Shown here: piece by piece, positions 47,952 to 57,863 of the stretch
Numbering within the stretch: the first letter of the stretch is position 1
Layout of the letters: every line of letters starts with the position of its first letter
Source of the DNA: Jeotgalibaca dankookensis
GTDB lineage: Bacteria; Bacillota; Bacilli; Lactobacillales; Aerococcaceae
Length of the DNA stretch: 64,000 bases
Direction: 5' to 3'
Assembly: GCF_002005405.1 (NCBI RefSeq)
Contig: NZ_CP019728.1
Location: forward strand, 1 to 64,000
The notes under the pieces: model-generated
The model's input: the letters and a program-made list of their open reading frames with translations, nothing else
What the model was told of the DNA's origin: nothing
Database searches by the model: none
Position numbers and translations under genes: made by a program

Positions 47952-49139
47952 ATGGAAACGAAACGTGTTATCACAGTTGCACAAAAGGCAATGCCGCATA
48001 TTAAAAAAGGTGATCCTTTACTGAGTCCTCTATCCTTTGATGAAGAACTTGTGTTTACTGAAGGCGAACAAGTACAACTCGTCAGCCCGGTGGGTCAATT
48101 TTTAGGCGAAGCCTATTTAGCAAAACAAAATAAAGGAATTGGTTGGATTTACTCCTTTCAAGAAGGTGTTGATTTTGATTATTCATACTTCTTAAAACAA
48201 TTTAAAAAAGCAGTTGAAAGACGTGAAGGCCTATTGTCAAGTGCTGAAACAAATGCTTCCCGTCTGTTTAATGCAGAGGGAGACGGAATTCCAGGGCTAT
48301 CCGTTGATTATTATGCAGGTTTTGCAGTTATGTCTTGGTATAGTGAAGGAATTTACCAATATCGCGAAGATATTTTAGCCGCATTCCGAGAAGTTTTTCA
48401 ATTTGTTAAAGGTGTTTATGAAAAACGCCGCTACCAACAAGATGGTGAAACAGCAAGTGATTTTGTTTACGGAGAAGAAGCACCAAGCCCACATTATATA
48501 AAGGAAAATAATGTGATTTATGCGACCTATTTAAATGAAGGTTGGATGACGGGAATCTTTTTAGATCAACGTGAAGTGCGTCGTGAACTGATGGAAACAT
48601 ATGCACCAGGAAAAACTGTTTTAAATACCTTCTCTTATACAGGTGCCTTCTCTGTTGCGGCTGCAATGGGTGGCGCCACTCATACAACGAGTGTTGACGT
48701 TGCCAATCGTTCAAGAGAAAAAACACGCGAACAATTTGAAGTAAATGGACTAGATCCTGATGCGCATAAGATTTATGTTATGGATGTGTTCGACTACATT
48801 CAATATGCGAAACGGAAAGCCCTCACCTTTGATGTCATTGTAGTTGATCCACCGAGTTTCGCCCGTTCTAAGAAACGCCTTTTCTCTGTTACTAAAGATT
48901 ACACAGCGATGATTGAAGATTTAATTGATATCTCTGCACCAAAAGGAGTGTTCATTCTTTCTAGTAATGCTGCGACTTATAAACGCAAAAAATTCCGGAG
49001 CGACCTTGAAACAGCCTTCCGGAATAAGGGAATCGGTTATTCAATTGCTGCAGAGCATCGTTTGCCAGCAGACTTTAGAACGCCTAAAGCAAGTCCATCA
49101 AGTGACTACTTAAAAGTGTTTATCATCCAAAAACATTAA
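47952..49139 (+). CDS. RlmI-like class I rRNA methyltransferase
   Basis: This 395-residue enzyme has an N-terminal PUA-like domain (SPVGQFLGEAYLAKQNKGIGWI) and a C-terminal Rossmann methyltransferase with VLNTFSYTGAFSVAAAMGGA and the catalytic-loop VVDPPSFARSKKRLFS. It probably methylates a cytosine C5 of 23S rRNA as RlmI does. ATG 47952 after GAAGGA is preferred to an in-frame ATG at 47901. It converges with the next gene, the two stop codons overlapping by 4 bases. Confidence 0.88.
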   Translation: METKRVITVAQKAMPHIKKGDPLLSPLSFDEELVFTEGEQVQLVSPVGQFLGEAYLAKQNKGIGWIYSFQEGVDFDYSYFLKQFKKAVERREGLLSSAETNASRLFNAEGDGIPGLSVDYYAGFAVMSWYSEGIYQYREDILAAFREVFQFVKGVYEKRRYQQDGETASDFVYGEEAPSPHYIKENNVIYATYLNEGWMTGIFLDQREVRRELMETYAPGKTVLNTFSYTGAFSVAAAMGGATHTTSVDVANRSREKTREQFEVNGLDPDAHKIYVMDVFDYIQYAKRKALTFDVIVVDPPSFARSKKRLFSVTKDYTAMIEDLIDISAPKGVFILSSNAATYKRKKFRSDLETAFRNKGIGYSIAAEHRLPADFRTPKASPSSDYLKVFIIQKH

Positions 49140-50392
49140 TCTAATGCCGCGTGTGAGCCGGCAACATGGCCGGTTACAAACGCACCTGTGATATTATAAC
49201 CACCGGTATAGCCGTTGTAGTCGAGCAGTTCTCCACAAAAGTATAAACCTGGTTGCAGTTTACTTTCCATGGTTTTAGGGTTAACTTCTTTTGTTGAAAT
49301 ACCGCCACCGGTTACGAATGCTTTATCAATTGGTAAAGTACCGTTAGCTGAAAAATGAAAATCCTTAGTAAATTTGACGAAATTTTGAATATCTTTCGGT
49401 TGGAGAGACTTTAACGTTTGTTCTGGGTTTATACCGTATTGTTGAAGTCCAAACAAGAGGTAGCGTTCAGGCATTAAGTCTTTCCAGCCATTTTTTACAT
49501 TTTTATCGGGAGCTTCTTTAATGAATTGATAAAGTTTTTGTTCGACTTGTCCACTACTTAGATCTGGGAAAATATCCAAAGTCATCGAAACAAAATCGGT
49601 ATTATCGCGTTTCTTCGTTTGATGTACAAACATGGAACAACGTAAAGCTGCCGGACCTGAAACACCAAAGTGGGTAAAAATCATGTCCATTTGATGGGTT
49701 ACAACGGTTTTGCCTTTTTTATTTTTAACACTTAAAGCGACATCGCGAAGCGATAACCCTTTTAAAGTCCGGTCTTGGATGAAAGCATCGTCAGAGGTAA
49801 TGGGCGCTTCTGTTGGATAAAGTTCGGTAATAGTATGACCGACTTTCTTACCAAAACGGTAGCCATCTCCTGTAGAACCTGTTTTCGAGTAAGTTTTTCC
49901 ACCCGTAGCTAGCACAATCCGATCGGCTGGAAGTTCCTCACCGGAGTCAAGAGTGACACCCGTAATGATGCCTTCTTGGTAATTAATTTTTTTTACCACA
50001 GCTTTGGTTTTTACAGTTACATTTTGGCGTTTAAGTTCCTCAATAAAAGCCTCAAGGATGGTACGCGCTTTATCAGTCGTTGGAAACATACGACCATGGT
50101 CCTCTTCCTTTAAGGCAATTCCGCGTGAGGTGAAGTAACGCATAATATCGTATTGGTTAAATTGATGGAAAGCACTGTGTAAGAATCGACCATTTCCTGG
50201 GATATGCGCGATAATTTCAGCTTGCTCACGGTTATTGGTTACATTACAGCGACCGCCACCCGTTAACAATAATTTTCTTCCAAGGCGCGGGTTTTTATCT
50301 AATAAGGTGACGTGGGCGCCTGACTCAGCTGCTGTACAGGCTGCCATCAAGCCACTTGAGCCGCCACCGATGACAATTACATTTTTACTCAT
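49136..50392 (-). CDS. BaiN/HI0933-family FAD-dependent oxidoreductase
   Basis: This flavoprotein of about 418 residues has an FAD site GGGSSGLMAACTAAESGAHVTLL at the N-terminus, LLTGGGRCNVTNN, and the closing GYTGGYNITGAFVTGHVAGSHAA. The family is widespread (YtfP/YhiN-like), and its physiological substrate is generally unknown. The start is taken at 50392 (MSKNVIVIGGGSSG); an earlier in-frame ATG at 50476 would add 28 atypical residues and run into the divergent gene's promoter. AAGGAG lies 13 bases upstream, slightly far. Confidence 0.88.
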   Translation of the reverse strand: MSKNVIVIGGGSSGLMAACTAAESGAHVTLLDKNPRLGRKLLLTGGGRCNVTNNREQAEIIAHIPGNGRFLHSAFHQFNQYDIMRYFTSRGIALKEEDHGRMFPTTDKARTILEAFIEELKRQNVTVKTKAVVKKINYQEGIITGVTLDSGEELPADRIVLATGGKTYSKTGSTGDGYRFGKKVGHTITELYPTEAPITSDDAFIQDRTLKGLSLRDVALSVKNKKGKTVVTHQMDMIFTHFGVSGPAALRCSMFVHQTKKRDNTDFVSMTLDIFPDLSSGQVEQKLYQFIKEAPDKNVKNGWKDLMPERYLLFGLQQYGINPEQTLKSLQPKDIQNFVKFTKDFHFSANGTLPIDKAFVTGGGISTKEVNPKTMESKLQPGLYFCGELLDYNGYTGGYNITGAFVTGHVAGSHAALD

Positions 50393-50460
50393 ATAATATA
50401 GAACGCTCCTTATAATCTGATATGCGTTCATTTTACCACCGATTGTTGTAAAATCTATAG

Positions 50461-50466
50461 TATAAT
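50461..50466 (+). promoter_or_regulatory. -10 element before the nitroreductase-like gene
   Basis: A perfect TATAAT lies 34 bases before the GTG start at 50500. The -35 (around CGATTG) is weak. Confidence 0.45.
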
Positions 50467-50499
50467 AAACATACATGAAAAAAGAGGGAGAGATTTTTT

Positions 50500-50979
50500 G
50501 TGAATTTTAGAAGAGCAGTTATTATCAACCGCCCAGTAGAGCGTTTTAGTAGCTTTGAATTATCCGACGCACAAATCGAATCAATTATTTTAGCAGGTTT
50601 AGCGACGCCCATTCCAACAGATCTTTATAAGAAATTCCATATAACCTTTTATAAAGAACAAAGTGATTCAAAAAATAGTGGACCAGTTAATATTGTAATA
50701 TCTTTAAAAGACGAAGAAGAGCAAAAAGAATCAAAATATCTATTTGCAGGTATGATTATGGGCCAAATGCAACTAGCAGTAACTAGCTTACTATTAGGTT
50801 ATAAGTATATTACGGACTCACAAGAGTTAAGTGAACTATCAACTCCAGACCAGAAAGAAAAGATTGGTATCCCAACAAATTATACACCCATTCAAAAGCT
50901 TCAGATTGGTTATCCTGCCGAAGAAGTAAGAGATCGTGACGGTCTTGAAAACTCTGTACTGGCAAGGCGGTTTGTTTAA
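50500..50979 (+). CDS. short nitroreductase-like protein
   Basis: This 159-residue protein resembles a nitroreductase with parts missing. FRRAVIINRPVERFSSFELSDAQIESIILAGLATP matches the FMN-binding N-terminus with an altered RRS motif. AGMIMGQMQLAVTSLLLGYKYI matches the dimer helix, and IGYPAEE matches the C-terminal strand. The usual length is 170-220. Some flavin contacts look lost, so it may bind flavin weakly or serve another role. The start is GTG 50500 after GGGAGAG. Confidence 0.6.
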   Translation: MNFRRAVIINRPVERFSSFELSDAQIESIILAGLATPIPTDLYKKFHITFYKEQSDSKNSGPVNIVISLKDEEEQKESKYLFAGMIMGQMQLAVTSLLLGYKYITDSQELSELSTPDQKEKIGIPTNYTPIQKLQIGYPAEEVRDRDGLENSVLARRFV

Positions 50980-51066
50980 TAGTAATAAAGAAGACATCAC
51001 ATATGCGAAGGCGTTTTGTGGTGTTTTCGTGTCTAAAAACATATAATAAAAAAGGGTGATACAAAA

Positions 51067-51768
51067 ATGGCGTATATTTCACTAAAAAATGTCAGTAAAT
51101 TTTATAAGATGGGTGAAACAACCATTGTGGCTAACGATGGAATTGAATTTGATATTAAACAAGGCGAGTTTGTAGTTATCTTAGGACCTTCCGGAGCAGG
51201 CAAATCGACGGTCCTAAATATATTGGGTGGAATGGACAAAGCGAGTGAAGGTGAAATCATTGTGGACGGAACCGATATCGGTAAGTTTTCCGATCGACAA
51301 CTCACCAATTTTCGTCGGCTTGATGTCGGCTTTGTATTTCAGTTCTATAACTTGGTACCAAACCTAACCGCACGTGAAAATATGGAACTGGCTTCGCAGA
51401 TTTCTAATCGTGCCTTAGATGCAGGAGATGTTTTAAATGACGTGGGTCTTTCTGAGCGTATGGACAATTTCCCAGCTCAGTTATCTGGCGGAGAACAGCA
51501 ACGTGTAGCGATTGCGCGCGCCATAGCCAAACGACCAAAGCTTTTATTATGCGATGAACCAACTGGCGCACTAGATTATGAAACCGGGAAACAAGTTTTA
51601 AAATTACTACAAGATACCTGCCGAGATACTGGCACAACCGTTATTGTTATTACACATAACCAAGCAATCGCTCCTATGGCTGACCGTGTTATTGAAATTA
51701 ATAGCGCCAAAGTAAGAGAAGTGCGGGAAAATGAGAATCCACGTCTTGTTTCAGAGATAGAGTGGTAA
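51067..51768 (+). CDS. MacB/LolD-type ABC transporter ATPase
   Basis: This 233-residue ATPase has Walker A GPSGAGKS, signature [19 protein letters not shown] and Walker [17 protein letters not shown]. Its type is the one that powers FtsX-like permeases moving lipids, peptides or drugs, or driving mechanical work outside the membrane. It starts after AAAGGGTGAT and is followed 15 bases later by its permease gene. Confidence 0.93.
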   Translation: MAYISLKNVSKFYKMGETTIVANDGIEFDIKQGEFVVILGPSGAGKSTVLNILGGMDKASEGEIIVDGTDIGKFSDRQLTNFRRLDVGFVFQFYNLVPNLTARENMELASQISNRALDAGDVLNDVGLSERMDNFPAQLSGGEQQRVAIARAIAKRPKLLLCDEPTGALDYETGKQVLKLLQDTCRDTGTTVIVITHNQAIAPMADRVIEINSAKVREVRENENPRLVSEIEW

Positions 51769-51783
51769 GGGACTGATGCAAAT

Positions 51784-54700
51784 ATGAAAAAGAAAGCCTT
51801 ATGGAAAGATATATGGAAAGGAATTTGGAATAATAAAGCCAGTTTTCTAGCCTTACTAGCAATTATTATGTTAGGAACAGGTTTTTTTGGTGGTATCAGC
51901 GCGACAGGACCAATTATGCTGAAAACGGCTGACCACTATTATAAAAATTTGGACTTCTATGACTTAAAGGTACTGTCTACTTATGGTATTGAGGATAAAG
52001 ATGTTGCGATTTTAAATAACGTTGATGGTGTGACCTCAGAGCCTACCCAATCCATTGACTTAGTTATGGAAGAACATGAATATGCAACACGCTTGTTCAC
52101 GCATGACTCAGACAGTCAGTTGAATGATTATGAAATAATTTCTGGTCGATTACCTAATCAACCAGGTGAAATCGCACTCGATTCAGAGTTAGCTTCTTCA
52201 GAAGATGGGATTGCGCTTGGGAACCAAGTCACTTTTAAACAATCTTCAGAAGAAGGACTTGAATTAGCTGATCACGAATATGAGATTGTCGGGTTTGTTA
52301 ATACACCAATTTATATCGAAAAAACGAGTCGTGGGAATACGCAAGCGGCTACAGGTTCCTTAGATGGTTTTGGAGTGATTCATCCAGATGATTTGACGGG
52401 GGATCTTTTTACTGAAATTTATGTTGGCTTTGATAAGGAATATCCAGCTTATTCAGATGATTATAAAAATCAAGTATCTAATAAGAAAAAAGAAATTGAA
52501 GAAGCTTTAAATGGTCGGCCTCTTGAAAGAGTCAATGAAATTCGCAAAGAAGGCCGCGAAGAAATTTTCAAAGCCGAAACCGAATTAGAAGATGCCAAAG
52601 AAGAAATAAATGACGCAAAAAAAACATTAGAAGACTCTCGAAAAGAGTTAGACGAAGCAAAAGAAACATATGAGGAAAATGAAACAGCCTTTCAAAATGA
52701 AATAAAAGAAGCAGAAGATGAAATCGCAAAACAGCAAGCAGTCTTAGATGATGGTTACGCAGAGTACGAAAACGGGTTGGCAGAATGGCAAGAAGGAATG
52801 GCAGCATATGAAGAAGCAAAAGCCAATTGGCAGGGACAACGTGCGGCTCTCCTTGAACAATTAAATACCACTCTTACCTTGGAAGGGCTAGCCCAAAATC
52901 CAATCCCCACACCAGAAGGGGAACAATTGGCAACTCAAGTAAAAGACTTGTTCAGCGCTGAGGCAGAGATTAACGAAGCCCGAGAACAATTACAAGCACT
53001 ACCAGATGCATTTGCCAATCAAAAAGCGGAGCTTAATGCTGCTAAAAGCCAATTGGAACAATCAGAAGAAGAATTAAAAAACGCAGAACAAGAGATTCAG
53101 TCACGAATTGGCTCACTGGCAGAGCGTCAAGCGCAGTTAGCTTATATTCAAGAACAGGTTCAAATACCTTATGGAGATTTAACTGAGGAACAAAAAGCCG
53201 AGATGCTTGCAAGTGTAAGTGCACAAGGTGAACAAACACTCGTTTACCAACCCTTTATTCGTTATTTAAATGGCGAGTTGTTGGCTACGGCCATCCCTTT
53301 TACTGAAGAAATAGCTTACCAAAATGAATCGGAAGCAATTATTGAAAACGCACAAGCTGATTTAAAAGTTCAAAATGATCGCTTGCAAGAAGGCTATGAG
53401 ACGATCATCCAAAGTGAACAGGCTTTAGAAGAAGCGCAAGTGGAGTATCAAAATAATCTACAAGAACTTGAGACACGCGCTCAAGAAATACAAGCAGCGA
53501 AAGAAGCGGTACTAAACCAAGTTCAAGGTTCCCTTCAAATGATCGAAGCACAAATTCAAGCCGCGGATAGTCAATTTGAAGAGCAAGGTGCACAATTGGC
53601 GGCTGCAAAGTCTGAACTTGATGCAGCTAAACAAGAACTTGATGCGGGACAAGCTGAGTTAACAGCCGGCAGTAATCAATTAGCAGAAGAAAAGGCAGAA
53701 GGACAAGCCGCTTTAGATGAAGCCTTAGAGAAAATACAGTCCGGTGAAGAAGAGTATCAAGAGGGATTAGAAACCTTTGAGGAAGAAACCAAGGACGCAC
53801 AAGAAGAAATTGAAAAAGCAGAAAAAGAGTTAGCAGAAGCAAAAGAAGAATTAGCTGAATTAGAAGAACCAACTTATTTTGTTCAAGGACGTTCGGATAA
53901 TCCAGGTTATTCTGGCTTCGGCGATAATGCCGACCGAATTTCTTCAATTGCCTCCATCTTTCCAGTCTTCTTCTTTTTGATTGCCGCTCTCGTTAGTTTT
54001 ACAACCATGACGCGTATGGTAGATGAACAGCGGACACAAATTGGGACACTAAAAGGGTTAGGCTATAGCAATTTTGATATTGCCAAGAAGTTCCTAGTTT
54101 ATGCGGCAGTTGCCGGTATTGTAGGAACAGCTATTGGTTTGATTGCGGGATACCGATTATTTCCACTTCTGATTTTTAACGCCTATAATTCGTTGTATAA
54201 TTTCCCAGACATTCAATTTGATACCTATCCCCTTTACACAATCATTGCAATCATTGTTGCCATCTTGTGTACAGTGGGACCAGCAGCAATTGCAAGCTAC
54301 CGAACACTGAAAGAAGAGCCGGCATCTATTATGCGTCCTAAAGCACCTAAAATGGGTAAACGTGTGTTCTTAGAACGTTTACCGTTTATATGGAACCGTT
54401 TAGGATTTAACGCAAAGGTTACGGTCCGTAACTTAGTACGCTACAAGATACGTAATTCAATGACAATTATCGGTGTAGCAGGATCAATGGCCTTAATTTT
54501 GACTGGTTTTGCTATCCGTGACTCGATATCGAGTCTAGCAGAAACACAGTTTAATGAGATTATCAAATACGATATGGTCGTCGCATTACAGGATGAACGT
54601 TCAGACGAAGACTTGACGAATTATGAAGCGATTCGAGATGGATACGCAGAAATTGATTCGCACATGTATGCACTTCAAGCGAATTATAAGGTCGAAAAAT

Positions 54701-55545
54701 CAGGACTAAACACGCAAGATGTAACGGTTTTTGTTCCAAATGACTCAGAAAATATTCTTGATTTCGTAAGTTTAAATGAACGTGGAGAAACACAATCACA
54801 TTCACTAACCGATGATGGGGCCATTATTTCTGAAAAACTTGCCAGTATGATGGCTGTTGGTCCAGGAGATGAACTTGTCATTCAAGATGAAGAGGAAATG
54901 ACTTATACAGTTCCGATTAGTCAGGTAACTGAAAACTATACAGGCCATTACCTCTATTTAACAGAAGACCTTTATGGAAGCGTCTTTTCAGAACGGTTCT
55001 CTCCAAACACTGACCTTATCCGGTATGAGGGCGGAGGTAAATGGGAATCTGAATTTGCGGAACGCGCCATGCAAGAGGATGCCATTGCTTTAGTTACTTT
55101 TATTGCACAAATCAATAAGGCGTTTGAGGAAACGTTGAACAGTTTAGACGTTATCACACTCGTTCTTATTATCTCGGCTGCAGCCTTGGCCTTCGTTGTG
55201 CTTTACAATTTAACGAATATCAACGTATCAGAACGAATTCGTGAACTATCCACAATTAAAGTATTAGGATTTTATGATTTAGAAGTAAGTCTCTATATTT
55301 ATCGTGAAACCTTTATTTTGACATTAATAGGTATTCTATTCGGATTTGGTCTCGGGAGTTACCTTGGCAATGTTCTATTAAAAATGGTCGAAATAGATTT
55401 AATGTTATTCCCAGTCATCATCAAGCCACTCAGTTATTTATCCTCAGCACTATTGACATTACTATTTTCTATAGTAGTCATGGTTATCATGCATCTGAAG
55501 TTAAAACGAGTAGACATGATTGAAGCACTCAAAAGTGTAGAGTAA
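51784..55545 (+). CDS. giant FtsX-like ABC permease with extracellular coiled coil
   Basis: This 1,253-residue permease has a first membrane helix near 20-40, a beta-rich MacB-type external region (about 50-245), and then a very long Glu/Lys/Ala/Gln-rich coiled coil (about 252-699, with a break near 365-390). A helix block with the FtsX core EQRTQIGTLKGLGYSNFDIAKKF (about 741-763) follows, then a second external domain and C-terminal helices with RIRELSTIKVLGFYDLEVSLYIYRE. The coiled coil could reach across the cell wall, as a substitute for a MacA-like adaptor. The substrate is unknown. A terminator follows. Confidence 0.9.
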   Translation: MKKKALWKDIWKGIWNNKASFLALLAIIMLGTGFFGGISATGPIMLKTADHYYKNLDFYDLKVLSTYGIEDKDVAILNNVDGVTSEPTQSIDLVMEEHEYATRLFTHDSDSQLNDYEIISGRLPNQPGEIALDSELASSEDGIALGNQVTFKQSSEEGLELADHEYEIVGFVNTPIYIEKTSRGNTQAATGSLDGFGVIHPDDLTGDLFTEIYVGFDKEYPAYSDDYKNQVSNKKKEIEEALNGRPLERVNEIRKEGREEIFKAETELEDAKEEINDAKKTLEDSRKELDEAKETYEENETAFQNEIKEAEDEIAKQQAVLDDGYAEYENGLAEWQEGMAAYEEAKANWQGQRAALLEQLNTTLTLEGLAQNPIPTPEGEQLATQVKDLFSAEAEINEAREQLQALPDAFANQKAELNAAKSQLEQSEEELKNAEQEIQSRIGSLAERQAQLAYIQEQVQIPYGDLTEEQKAEMLASVSAQGEQTLVYQPFIRYLNGELLATAIPFTEEIAYQNESEAIIENAQADLKVQNDRLQEGYETIIQSEQALEEAQVEYQNNLQELETRAQEIQAAKEAVLNQVQGSLQMIEAQIQAADSQFEEQGAQLAAAKSELDAAKQELDAGQAELTAGSNQLAEEKAEGQAALDEALEKIQSGEEEYQEGLETFEEETKDAQEEIEKAEKELAEAKEELAELEEPTYFVQGRSDNPGYSGFGDNADRISSIASIFPVFFFLIAALVSFTTMTRMVDEQRTQIGTLKGLGYSNFDIAKKFLVYAAVAGIVGTAIGLIAGYRLFPLLIFNAYNSLYNFPDIQFDTYPLYTIIAIIVAILCTVGPAAIASYRTLKEEPASIMRPKAPKMGKRVFLERLPFIWNRLGFNAKVTVRNLVRYKIRNSMTIIGVAGSMALILTGFAIRDSISSLAETQFNEIIKYDMVVALQDERSDEDLTNYEAIRDGYAEIDSHMYALQANYKVEKSGLNTQDVTVFVPNDSENILDFVSLNERGETQSHSLTDDGAIISEKLASMMAVGPGDELVIQDEEEMTYTVPISQVTENYTGHYLYLTEDLYGSVFSERFSPNTDLIRYEGGGKWESEFAERAMQEDAIALVTFIAQINKAFEETLNSLDVITLVLIISAAALAFVVLYNLTNINVSERIRELSTIKVLGFYDLEVSLYIYRETFILTLIGILFGFGLGSYLGNVLLKMVEIDLMLFPVIIKPLSYLSSALLTLLFSIVVMVIMHLKLKRVDMIEALKSVE

Positions 55546-55563
55546 CGATAGTTTAAAATAATT

Positions 55564-55598
55564 AAGTGTCCGTATTCATTTGAATAGGGACACTTTTT
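55564..55598 (+). terminator. terminator after the ABC exporter
   Basis: AAGTGTCC with GGGACACTT and an inner TATTC/GAATA stem, followed by TTTT. Confidence 0.88.
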
Positions 55599-55629
55599 AT
55601 ATGTAATGTTATTTTTTTAAAATTAAAGC

Positions 55630-55658
55630 TTGCTTAAATTGTCAGAATATTCTATACT
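55630..55658 (+). promoter_or_regulatory. liv operon promoter with a CodY box between -35 and -10
   Basis: TTGCTT (55630-55635), a 17-base spacer and TATACT (55653-55658). The spacer holds AATTGTCAGAATATT (55637-55651), which matches the CodY consensus AATTTTCWGAAAATT at 13 of 15 positions. CodY bound with branched-chain amino acids and GTP would cover the promoter and shut the importer off when its substrates are plentiful. Confidence 0.8.
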
Positions 55659-55724
55659 ACGAACATTAAAATTTAAGAAGAATTCTTGTTCTTATTTAAT
55701 AAACAGCAGTGGAGGGAATTTACT

Positions 55725-56894
55725 ATGAAGAAAAAATATTGGTTGGGGCTATCATCTTTATTACTCTTGGCTGCGTGTGGAAATGATGTAAGCGAAGAAA
55801 TGGGTTCAGGTGTCGCTAATGATGATGCCACAGTAAAAATCGGCGGAAACTTTGAATTATCAGGGGGCGCGAGTGCGTACGGAACGCCTATGAATAATGC
55901 CGTTGATTTGGCAATTAAACAGATCAATGAAAAGGGCGGCGTCCTAGGAGAAGATGTGGCCTATGTTTCTTATGATAATACATCCGTTGCACAAGAAGCA
56001 GCTTCAGTAGCAACGCGACTGGCCACCGAAGATCAGGTAACAGCAATTATTGGACCGGCTACGACAGGAGATGCAAACGCACAAACACCTGTTATCGACC
56101 GGGCGGGTGTTCCCGCAGTTCTACCTGCTGCTACAGGGGATGAAGTCACCATGAAAGATGGCGAAACAGTGTGGGAATATATTTTCCGTGTCTGTTTCCA
56201 AGATTCCTTCCAAGGAGAAGTGCTAGCAAATTTTGCCCAGAATGATTTGGGTGCTGAAAAAGCAATTATTTTACAAGATAATTCAACGGACTACGCAGTG
56301 GGTCTCTCAGACGCATTCCGAAGTGTCTTCAAAGGTGAAGTAGTCGATGAACTCAATTTCTCTGATGGAGATACAGATTTCAATGCCATTTTAACAAACA
56401 TCCGTGATAAAGATTTCGATGTTATTTTTATCCCCGGTTACTATGAAGAAGCAGGTCTTTTAATCAAGCAAGCACGTGAAATGGGTATTGACCAACCTAT
56501 TTTAGGACCAGATGGGTTTGCTAACTCAACACTCGTTGAATTAGCAAGTGCTCAAAATGTCAATGATGTTTACTATACAGGACACTTTACTCCAAATAGT
56601 GAAGAACCTGCTGTTAAAGAATTTATGGCAGCTTTCGAAGAAGAATATGGCGTAGAAGCAGATTCTTTTGCAGCTTTGGCTTACGATGCAGCTAACTTAG
56701 TATTACAAGCAATTGAAACAGCAGGAACGGTTGATTCAGATGCTGTAACAGAAGCAATTGCAACGACAACGGACTTTTCAGGTGTAACAGGAACGTTCTC
56801 CTTAGATGAAAATCATAACCCTGTTAAGAGTACCTTTGTTATTGAGATGCAAAACGGTGAAGAAGCTGGTAATACAGTCGTATCGCCTAACTAA
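55725..56894 (+). CDS. livJ: branched-chain amino-acid binding lipoprotein LivJ
   Basis: This 389-residue lipoprotein has the lipobox LLAAC (about 15-19) and a type-I periplasmic-binding fold (IGGNFELSGGASAYGTPMNNAVDLAIKQINEKGGVLG). It binds leucine, isoleucine or valine for LivHMGF. ATG 55725 follows GGAGGGAA; an upstream TTG in frame is rejected. The other four subunits follow, and CodY control is indicated at its promoter. Confidence 0.95.
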   Translation: MKKKYWLGLSSLLLLAACGNDVSEEMGSGVANDDATVKIGGNFELSGGASAYGTPMNNAVDLAIKQINEKGGVLGEDVAYVSYDNTSVAQEAASVATRLATEDQVTAIIGPATTGDANAQTPVIDRAGVPAVLPAATGDEVTMKDGETVWEYIFRVCFQDSFQGEVLANFAQNDLGAEKAIILQDNSTDYAVGLSDAFRSVFKGEVVDELNFSDGDTDFNAILTNIRDKDFDVIFIPGYYEEAGLLIKQAREMGIDQPILGPDGFANSTLVELASAQNVNDVYYTGHFTPNSEEPAVKEFMAAFEEEYGVEADSFAALAYDAANLVLQAIETAGTVDSDAVTEAIATTTDFSGVTGTFSLDENHNPVKSTFVIEMQNGEEAGNTVVSPN

Positions 56895-56912
56895 TTAGAT
56901 AGACGCAATCGG

Positions 56913-56943
56913 TAGGAGGCCTGACAAACTGTCTCGCCTCCTA
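56913..56943 (+). other. intercistronic hairpin between livJ and livH
   Basis: TAGGAGGC pairs with GCCTCCTA, and inside it GACA pairs with TGTC. No T-run follows. Such hairpins between binding-protein and permease genes often protect the upstream mRNA and raise the yield of binding protein over permease. Confidence 0.6.
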
Positions 56944-56975
56944 TTCTGACTTATAATGAAGAAAGAGGTGTCACT

Positions 56976-57854
56976 ATGGAGAGCTTTATCCAGCAGATGA
57001 TAAATGGTATCTCACTGGGAAGTATCTATGCATTGATGGCCCTTGGGTACACGATGGTTTACGGCATTATTAAACTCATTAACTTTGCTCATGGGGATAT
57101 TTACATGGTAGGTGCGTATATTGGTTATGGACTCATTCAAAATGTTGGGTTAGGTTTATTACCGGCAATTATTATTTCGATGTTGTTATCGGCAATTTTA
57201 GGGGTTGTCATCGAAAAAGTCGCATATCGTCCTTTAAGAGGAGCGACACGGATTGCGACTTTAATCACGGCTATCGGGGTTTCTTATCTCTTACAAAATA
57301 TTATGATTTACATCATGGGGCCAGAACGACGGGCATTTCCTACCGCAATTGAAACAAAAATATTTTCACTCGGAACGATTACAATTAACTCTCAACAACT
57401 CGTTATTATCATCACAACGGTTGTCTTAATGGTTGCCTTACAAATGATTGTTAAATATACAAAAATGGGTAAAGCTATGCGTGCGGTTAGTGCCGACCAA
57501 GAAGCCGCCCAACTAATGGGAATTAATGTTGATAATGTTATTTCATTTACCTTCGTCATGGGATCCGCTCTTGCAGGTGCTGCTGGGGTATTGGTTGGAA
57601 TTTATTATAATTCCATGGATCCTTTAATGGGCGTAACCTTGGGACTAAAAGCCTTTGTAGCGGCTGTGTTTGGTGGAATTGGGATTATCCCAGGAGCTAT
57701 GATCGGAGGCTATATTATTGGTATTATCGAAACACTCGTGAGTGCCTATGGGGGTTCGATGTTCAAGGATGCGGTCGTTTATCTAATTTTAATTATTATT
57801 TTGATTGTGAAACCGTCGGGAATATTAGGGAAAAACGTTAAAGAGAAAGTGTAG
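56976..57854 (+). CDS. livH: branched-chain amino-acid ABC permease LivH
   Basis: This 292-residue permease has about eight membrane segments and the family motifs GISLGSIYALMALGYTMVYG and INFAHGDIYMVGAYIGYG. The coupling helix region MRAVSADQEAAQLMGINVDNVI is intact. GAAAGAGGTG precedes the ATG. It forms a heterodimer with LivM. Confidence 0.95.
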   Translation: MESFIQQMINGISLGSIYALMALGYTMVYGIIKLINFAHGDIYMVGAYIGYGLIQNVGLGLLPAIIISMLLSAILGVVIEKVAYRPLRGATRIATLITAIGVSYLLQNIMIYIMGPERRAFPTAIETKIFSLGTITINSQQLVIIITTVVLMVALQMIVKYTKMGKAMRAVSADQEAAQLMGINVDNVISFTFVMGSALAGAAGVLVGIYYNSMDPLMGVTLGLKAFVAAVFGGIGIIPGAMIGGYIIGIIETLVSAYGGSMFKDAVVYLILIIILIVKPSGILGKNVKEKV

Positions 57855-57863
57855 GTGAAACAG

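Noticed and set aside
52568-53947. Several Leu-rich open frames on the minus strand inside the ABC permease
   Set aside because: They are antisense shadows of the Glu/Gln/Lys-rich coiled-coil codons and have no ribosome sites.
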